From the NCBI GenBank assembly GCA_029557535.1, contig JAKQII010000148.1, forward strand, positions 1 through 40,199: 40,199 nt of DNA, written 5' to 3'. Within the stretch, counting starts at the first letter, position 1. Each line of letters begins with the position of its first letter. The position numbers were made by a program, and so were the translations under genes. This document shows, piece after piece, positions 36,321 through 40,199 of this stretch. The stretch comes from Acidobacteriota bacterium (GTDB lineage Bacteria; Acidobacteriota; Blastocatellia; Pyrinomonadales; Pyrinomonadaceae). The notes beneath the pieces are model-generated. The model saw only the letters and a program-made list of their open reading frames with translations. It did not search any database and was not told where the DNA came from.

Positions 36321-36364
36321 AAAAAACAAACGAGCCGTCCTGCGATGTTATCACAGAACGGCTC
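36321..36364 (-). terminator. Terminator downstream of OPT transporter gene
   Basis: GAGCCGTcCTG/CAGaACGGCTC stem with one mismatch; T-rich minus-strand tail. Confidence 0.75.
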
Positions 36365-36389
36365 TGGCCAAAGACGGTTTGCCCGAGGA

Positions 36390-38741
36390 CTACTCCTCTC
36401 GCTTGCGTCCCGAAAGGAAGATCTCGCGACCGACAAGATAGAGAACAACCGTCAGGATCAGGAACGGGATCATGCCCAGGATGTTAGCGTAATCGCCCGC
36501 GAAAAACGGATTGCCAGTCTTCGCCCATTTTTCGGCCGCGTCCTTGATCGCCTTGAGCGACTGCAGGAACGCCGGCTTGTCGAGACTGAACAGCGCGACC
36601 ATGATTCCGGCGATCGCGCCGCCCGCAATGTAGCCTGATGCGAGCAGGACGCCGTTCGACTTGTCCGTCTCGGCATCGATCTGTTCCTTGCTCAGATCCT
36701 GTTTCGCGAACTTCTTGCGCAGGTAGATGTCGACCAGCCAACGGACCGCGCCGCCAAAGAAGATCGGCGTCGAGGTCGAGATCGGCAGGTATAGCCCGAC
36801 CGCGAACGCGAGGCTCGGAACGCCGGCGACCTCGAGCATGATGGCGATCATCGCGCCGATCAGCACCAACCCCCAAGGCAGTTCCTGGCTCAGAATTCCC
36901 TTGATGATATAACTCATCAGAGTCGCTTTCGGCGCGTCGTAACGGGTCAGTTCCTTGCCGTCCTCGTCCTTCTTGATCTGACCGTTGATGCCCGGATCGA
37001 CGAGATAGACGGGACGTCCCTGAGTGTCGATCAGGTACTTTCCGACGGGTCCCGAACCCGGATCCGTATTCTGCCAAACGCGGTATGTATTGTCGTCTGC
37101 GTCTTTGTACTTTCCGGTGACGATCTTCTCGCTCTTGAACTCGCCGTGCTCGCGGAACAGCTGCTCTTCCTTGACGCGGAACTCGGCCGCGAATTCCTGA
37201 TCGCTGACCTTGTGATAGTAGGTTTCGACGTTGTTCAACGTGACGAGCAGCCAACCGAGCACGAGCGCCGACGCAAGCGCTCCGAAGAGGATCGCGATCT
37301 GCTGGTTGCGCGGCGTTCCGCCGACCCAGAACCCAGTCTTAAGATCCTGCGACGTCGTGCCGCCGTTCGAAGCGGCGATGCAGACGATACCGCCCACGCA
37401 CAGCGCGGTGACGAAGTACGGATCCGACGCCGTCCAGCCGAACATCAGGAAGACAAGCGACGTGATCAGCAAGGTTGCGACAGTCATTCCCGAGATCGGG
37501 TTCGACGAAGATCCGATCTCGCCCGTCAAACGCGACGAAACCGTGACGAACAGGAATCCGAGAACGAGGATCAGGATCGCGCCGACGATCGAGACCTTGG
37601 GATCGGTGAAAATCGAAAGTCCGAGCTGCGGCAGCAAGAGAATTCCGGCGATCAGGCCGATGATCCCGACGATCACCCATTTCATCGAGATGTCCTGATC
37701 GGTCCGCGGCAGGCTTGAGCCTTCCTTGTGCGATCCGCCGGTCAGATCGGCGAGTCCGGAACGAAGTCCGCTCCAGATCGTCGGCAGGCTCCGCGCGAGC
37801 GAGATGATACCTGCCGCGGCGACCGCGCCGGCTCCGATGTAAAGAATGTACGAACCGCGGATCTGGCCCGGCGACATGTCGTGGATCGTCTTGCTGAGTT
37901 CGGGAGCGATCGGCGCCGCGGCCGTGTCGCCGAAGAACTTGATCATCGGGATCAGCACGAGGTACGACAAGATACCGCCGCCGAGCATGATGCCCGACAC
38001 GTACGGTCCGATGATGTAGCCGACGCCGAGCAGCGCCGGGTTGTTCTCGAGCGAGACCGAGCCGCCCTTGATCGTTTCGTCGCTGAATTCCTTCTCCGGG
38101 TCCGGTTTCCACAGACTGAAGACCTGCATCAGCACGTTGTAGACGAACCCGATCGCGAACCCGAAACCGATGATCTTCCCGCCCTGCAGCGCGGCACTGT
38201 CGTCGGCATGCGTGTCGCCTTCGTGCGACGCGTCGCGCGACTCTTTCGAAGCGCCCGCCTTAAGCACCTCGGCGCACGCGGTGCCCTCCGGATACTTCAG
38301 ATAGCCGTGCTGGTCGCGGATGAGCGCGCGGCGGAGCGGGATCATCAGCAGGATCCCGAGCAATCCGCCGAAGACCGCGACGAGCGTCGACTGCAGCAGA
38401 TCAAGGTCAAAGCCGAGGATCATGATCGCCGGCATTGTGACGCCGACGCCGAACGCGATCGATTCACCGGCCGAACCCGCGGTCTGCATGATGTTGCCTT
38501 CGAGGATCGTCGCATCGCGCATGCCGAGCTTCGAGAGCAGCCGGAACAGGGTGATCGCGATGACCGCGACCGGGATCGAGGCCGAAACGGTGAGACCCGT
38601 CTTCAGGACAAGATACAGCGATGAGGCGCCGAAAATGATGCCGAGCAACGTGCCGACAACGAGCGGCAGGATCGACAGCTCGCGCAATTTGGTCGCGTCG
38701 GGAATGTATGGGCGGAAATTCTCTAGAAACGGGTTCTTCAT
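36390..38741 (-). CDS. OPT-family oligopeptide transporter
   Basis: Polytopic 783 aa; YLVLKTGLTVSASIPVAVIAITLFR, KYPEGTACAEVLKAG, GIVCIAASNGGTTSQDLKTGFWVGGTPRNQQIAILFG. Confidence 0.93.
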   Translation of the reverse strand: MKNPFLENFRPYIPDATKLRELSILPLVVGTLLGIIFGASSLYLVLKTGLTVSASIPVAVIAITLFRLLSKLGMRDATILEGNIMQTAGSAGESIAFGVGVTMPAIMILGFDLDLLQSTLVAVFGGLLGILLMIPLRRALIRDQHGYLKYPEGTACAEVLKAGASKESRDASHEGDTHADDSAALQGGKIIGFGFAIGFVYNVLMQVFSLWKPDPEKEFSDETIKGGSVSLENNPALLGVGYIIGPYVSGIMLGGGILSYLVLIPMIKFFGDTAAAPIAPELSKTIHDMSPGQIRGSYILYIGAGAVAAAGIISLARSLPTIWSGLRSGLADLTGGSHKEGSSLPRTDQDISMKWVIVGIIGLIAGILLLPQLGLSIFTDPKVSIVGAILILVLGFLFVTVSSRLTGEIGSSSNPISGMTVATLLITSLVFLMFGWTASDPYFVTALCVGGIVCIAASNGGTTSQDLKTGFWVGGTPRNQQIAILFGALASALVLGWLLVTLNNVETYYHKVSDQEFAAEFRVKEEQLFREHGEFKSEKIVTGKYKDADDNTYRVWQNTDPGSGPVGKYLIDTQGRPVYLVDPGINGQIKKDEDGKELTRYDAPKATLMSYIIKGILSQELPWGLVLIGAMIAIMLEVAGVPSLAFAVGLYLPISTSTPIFFGGAVRWLVDIYLRKKFAKQDLSKEQIDAETDKSNGVLLASGYIAGGAIAGIMVALFSLDKPAFLQSLKAIKDAAEKWAKTGNPFFAGDYANILGMIPFLILTVVLYLVGREIFLSGRKREE

Positions 38742-38839
38742 CAATCGAAAGCCTCCGGAATTATTGAATCAGGGGAAAGTGTTGAAAAGAAACTGCCTTA
38801 ATGTAGCTTTGAATCGGATAAATCGCAAGACTTCGTAAT

Positions 38840-38874
38840 TCAAGATTCAAAAATCAAGAATCAAGATTCGAGTT
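38840..38874. repeat. Heptamer array (5 units)
   Basis: TCAAGAT|TCAAAAA|TCAAGAA|TCAAGAT|TCGAGTT. Confidence 0.8.
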
Positions 38875-38916
38875 TGGCGTCCCGCCTTCAGGCGGCCTCC
38901 GCATTTGCGATCTTCG

Positions 38917-39054
38917 ATTTGCGATCGCAGGACGATGCCAACTCGTCTGAGCTGCGCGTTCACGCGTGACTATTCAATTTCGATTTGCACTTGCGATCGT
39001 CGGATCACATCAACTCGTCTGAGTTACGCGTTCATGCGTGATCACTCAATTTCG
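38917..39054. repeat. Imperfect tandem duplication, 66-bp and 72-bp units
   Basis: 38917-38982 and 38983-39054 share ATTTGC...CAACTCGTCTGAG.T.CGCGTTCA.GCGTGA...TCAATTTCG. Confidence 0.8.
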
Positions 39055-39112
39055 ATTTGCGATTTGCAATTTTCGATTGGCGGGCGATTCTTAATTTGGC
39101 CCCGGCCGACAA

Positions 39113-39162
39113 GCCATCGCAGATGGCGAAAGCATAAAGCCATGGGCGTGAGTCCGTCGTGG
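39113..39162 (+). repeat. REP-like two-hairpin element, copy 1 (second stem degraded)
   Basis: GCCATCgcaGATGGC-GAAAGCATAAAG-CCATGGGCGTGAGTCCG... Confidence 0.8.
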
Positions 39163-39180
39163 CCAGTCAGAGAATGATCA

Positions 39181-39227
39181 GCCATCGCAGATGGCGAAAG
39201 CATTAAGCCATGGGCGTGAGCCCGTGG
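39181..39227 (+). repeat. REP-like two-hairpin element, copy 2
   Basis: GCCATCgcaGATGGC-GAAAGCATTAAG-CCATGGGCgtgaGCCCGTGG. Confidence 0.88.
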
Positions 39228-39251
39228 TCAACGGTCGAATAATGTTTGGAG

Positions 39252-39589
39252 CTGTCGAAGAGCGACAGATCACAGACCGTTCAACTCTGCCGCTCGCCTC
39301 GCGAGCTCGATTCTCGGTTACCGCCGCGCCCCGGGCTTTATTCAAACGTCCGCTCCGCGGACTCTGACATGTGAGTTTCACGGCTCCGTTCGCCGAAGGC
39401 GATAAATGCTGAAGCCTGGGGGGAAGGGAAGCGAACCCCAGGAATTGTTCCCGAAATATCCGCCGTCGCTGAAAGCGACCTTTCGTCACCCGTTTTGAGG
39501 TCGCCTTCAGCGACCGGGTCTGCGAACTGCCGACACCCGGGGTTTGTTTCGCTGCACCCCGGGGCTTTCTCAGGCATCGCCTTCGGCGA
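39252..39589. repeat. Mosaic of about ten short palindromes
   Basis: E.g. GCTCGCctcGCGAGC (39292-39306), GTCCGCtccGCGGAC (39348-39362), TCGCCgaaGGCGA (39390-39402), GTCGCTgaaAGCGAC (39465-39479), GGTCGCcttcaGCGACC (39499-39515), TCGCCttcGGCGA (39577-39589). Confidence 0.85.
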
Positions 39590-39639
39590 CACGACTCATT
39601 CTTCACCATTTCCGGAATTCGCAAATCCGCCGATGCACG

Positions 39640-39668
39640 TTAGGCGGCGTTCAATACGACCCGCCTAA
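39640..39668. promoter_or_regulatory. Inverted repeat upstream of HigA-like gene (candidate operator)
   Basis: TTAGGCGG - 13 nt - CCGCCTAA, 34 bp before the ATG. Confidence 0.5.
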
Positions 39669-39702
39669 ACAACTCAAACCCGGCCTGAGCGAGGTGACAG
39701 GA

Positions 39703-40104
39703 ATGGCTTACAACCTGAAAGCGTACGGCAAGCTGCTGGCTGAAACCCTGCCTGCGGTGATTGATTCGGACGCGGAATACGATAGGCTGGAAGGGGTCTT
39801 CAATCAATTGCTTTCAAAGGGCGAAGATCGCCTGTCGCCTGAGGAATCGCGACTTCTGGCTCTGCTGGCGACGCTCTTGGAGAGCTACGAAAGCAAACGG
39901 CTTTCCGCTCTGCCGGACTCGTCGCCGTTGGTCAGATTGAAATTCCTGATGGCGGAAAACAACTTGCGTCAAAAGGACGTTGTTGAAATTTTCGGCAATC
40001 AAAGCGTGGCGTCCGAAGTGCTGAGCGGAAAGCGAAAAATCGGCCGCCAGCATGCTCTCAGGCTCGCGGAACGTTTTTCGGTTTCGGTTGATCTGTTTCT
40101 TTGA
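39703..40104 (+). CDS. HigA-like HTH antitoxin (orphan in this window)
   Basis: LVRLKFLMAENNLRQKDVVEIFGNQSVASEVLSGKRKIGRQHALRLAERFSVSVDLFL; layout matches E. coli HigA. Confidence 0.85.
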   Translation: MAYNLKAYGKLLAETLPAVIDSDAEYDRLEGVFNQLLSKGEDRLSPEESRLLALLATLLESYESKRLSALPDSSPLVRLKFLMAENNLRQKDVVEIFGNQSVASEVLSGKRKIGRQHALRLAERFSVSVDLFL

Positions 40105-40136
40105 ACGGCGAACCGTTGGAGCGTCGCCGACAATTA

Positions 40137-40183
40137 GCCATCGAAGATGGCGAAAGCATAAAGCCACGGGCGCGAGCCCGTGG
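40137..40183 (+). repeat. REP-like two-hairpin element, copy 3
   Basis: GCCATCgaaGATGGC-GAAAGCATAAAG-CCACGGGCgcgaGCCCGTGG. Confidence 0.9.
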
Positions 40184-40199
40184 TCAATCGCGAAAAACG

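Noticed and set aside
34842-36638. 598-aa plus-strand ORF
   Set aside because: Antisense to the 613-aa secreted protein and OPT 3' end; Arg/Asp/His-rich composition with no recognisable motif. Typical antisense open frame of GC-rich coding DNA.
38905-39177. 90-aa ORF with repeated SICDRR..TRLS.AF.RDHSIS
   Set aside because: Repetition comes from the non-coding 66/72-bp tandem duplication and heptamers; no ribosome-binding site or homologous pattern.
39178-39624. Minus-strand 148-aa ORF in the palindrome mosaic
   Set aside because: Open only because of GC-rich palindromes; no recognisable domain and not a HigB-like toxin.
39624-39700. Integron attC-like site (GTTAGGC ... GCCTAAAC)
   Set aside because: Order and sequence do not fit RYYYAAC...GTTRRRY; no integrase or cassette array. 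Better read as an operator-like inverted repeat.
1-40199. Prophage, IS element or defence island
   Set aside because: No transposase, integrase, phage structural genes (other than the isolated S74 domain), restriction, Cas or other defence-system signatures among the credible ORFs.

Overview
The window looks like a bacterial chromosome segment with high GC, probably Acidobacteriota and plausibly Blastocatellia/Pyrinomonadaceae-like. That placement is inferred from protein style and was not searched. It carries about 32 protein-coding genes and one tRNA-Ser(GCU). Contents include gltX, a PaiB-like regulator, two sensor kinases, one response regulator, an ECF sigma factor with an anti-sigma/FecR fusion, and an OPT transporter. 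There are also many secreted repeat or Ig-like proteins: carboxypeptidase-regulatory domains, FG-GAP/BNR, Kelch, and a YadA-head-like/S74 chaperone protein. I see no prophage, CRISPR array, IS element or classic defence island. The most unusual signals are non-coding: (1) intergenic arrays of degenerate heptanucleotides in near-exact 7-bp register at nine or more sites, several ending exactly at a stop codon; (2) a mosaic of about ten short palindromes plus three copies of a two-hairpin REP-like element around an orphan HigA-like antitoxin near the right end; (3) CCGCAA boxes phased at about 10 bp upstream of the S74/adhesin-like gene and next to a two-component system; (4) stem-loops lying directly against the ribosome-binding site or start codon of five genes. 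No database searches were run.
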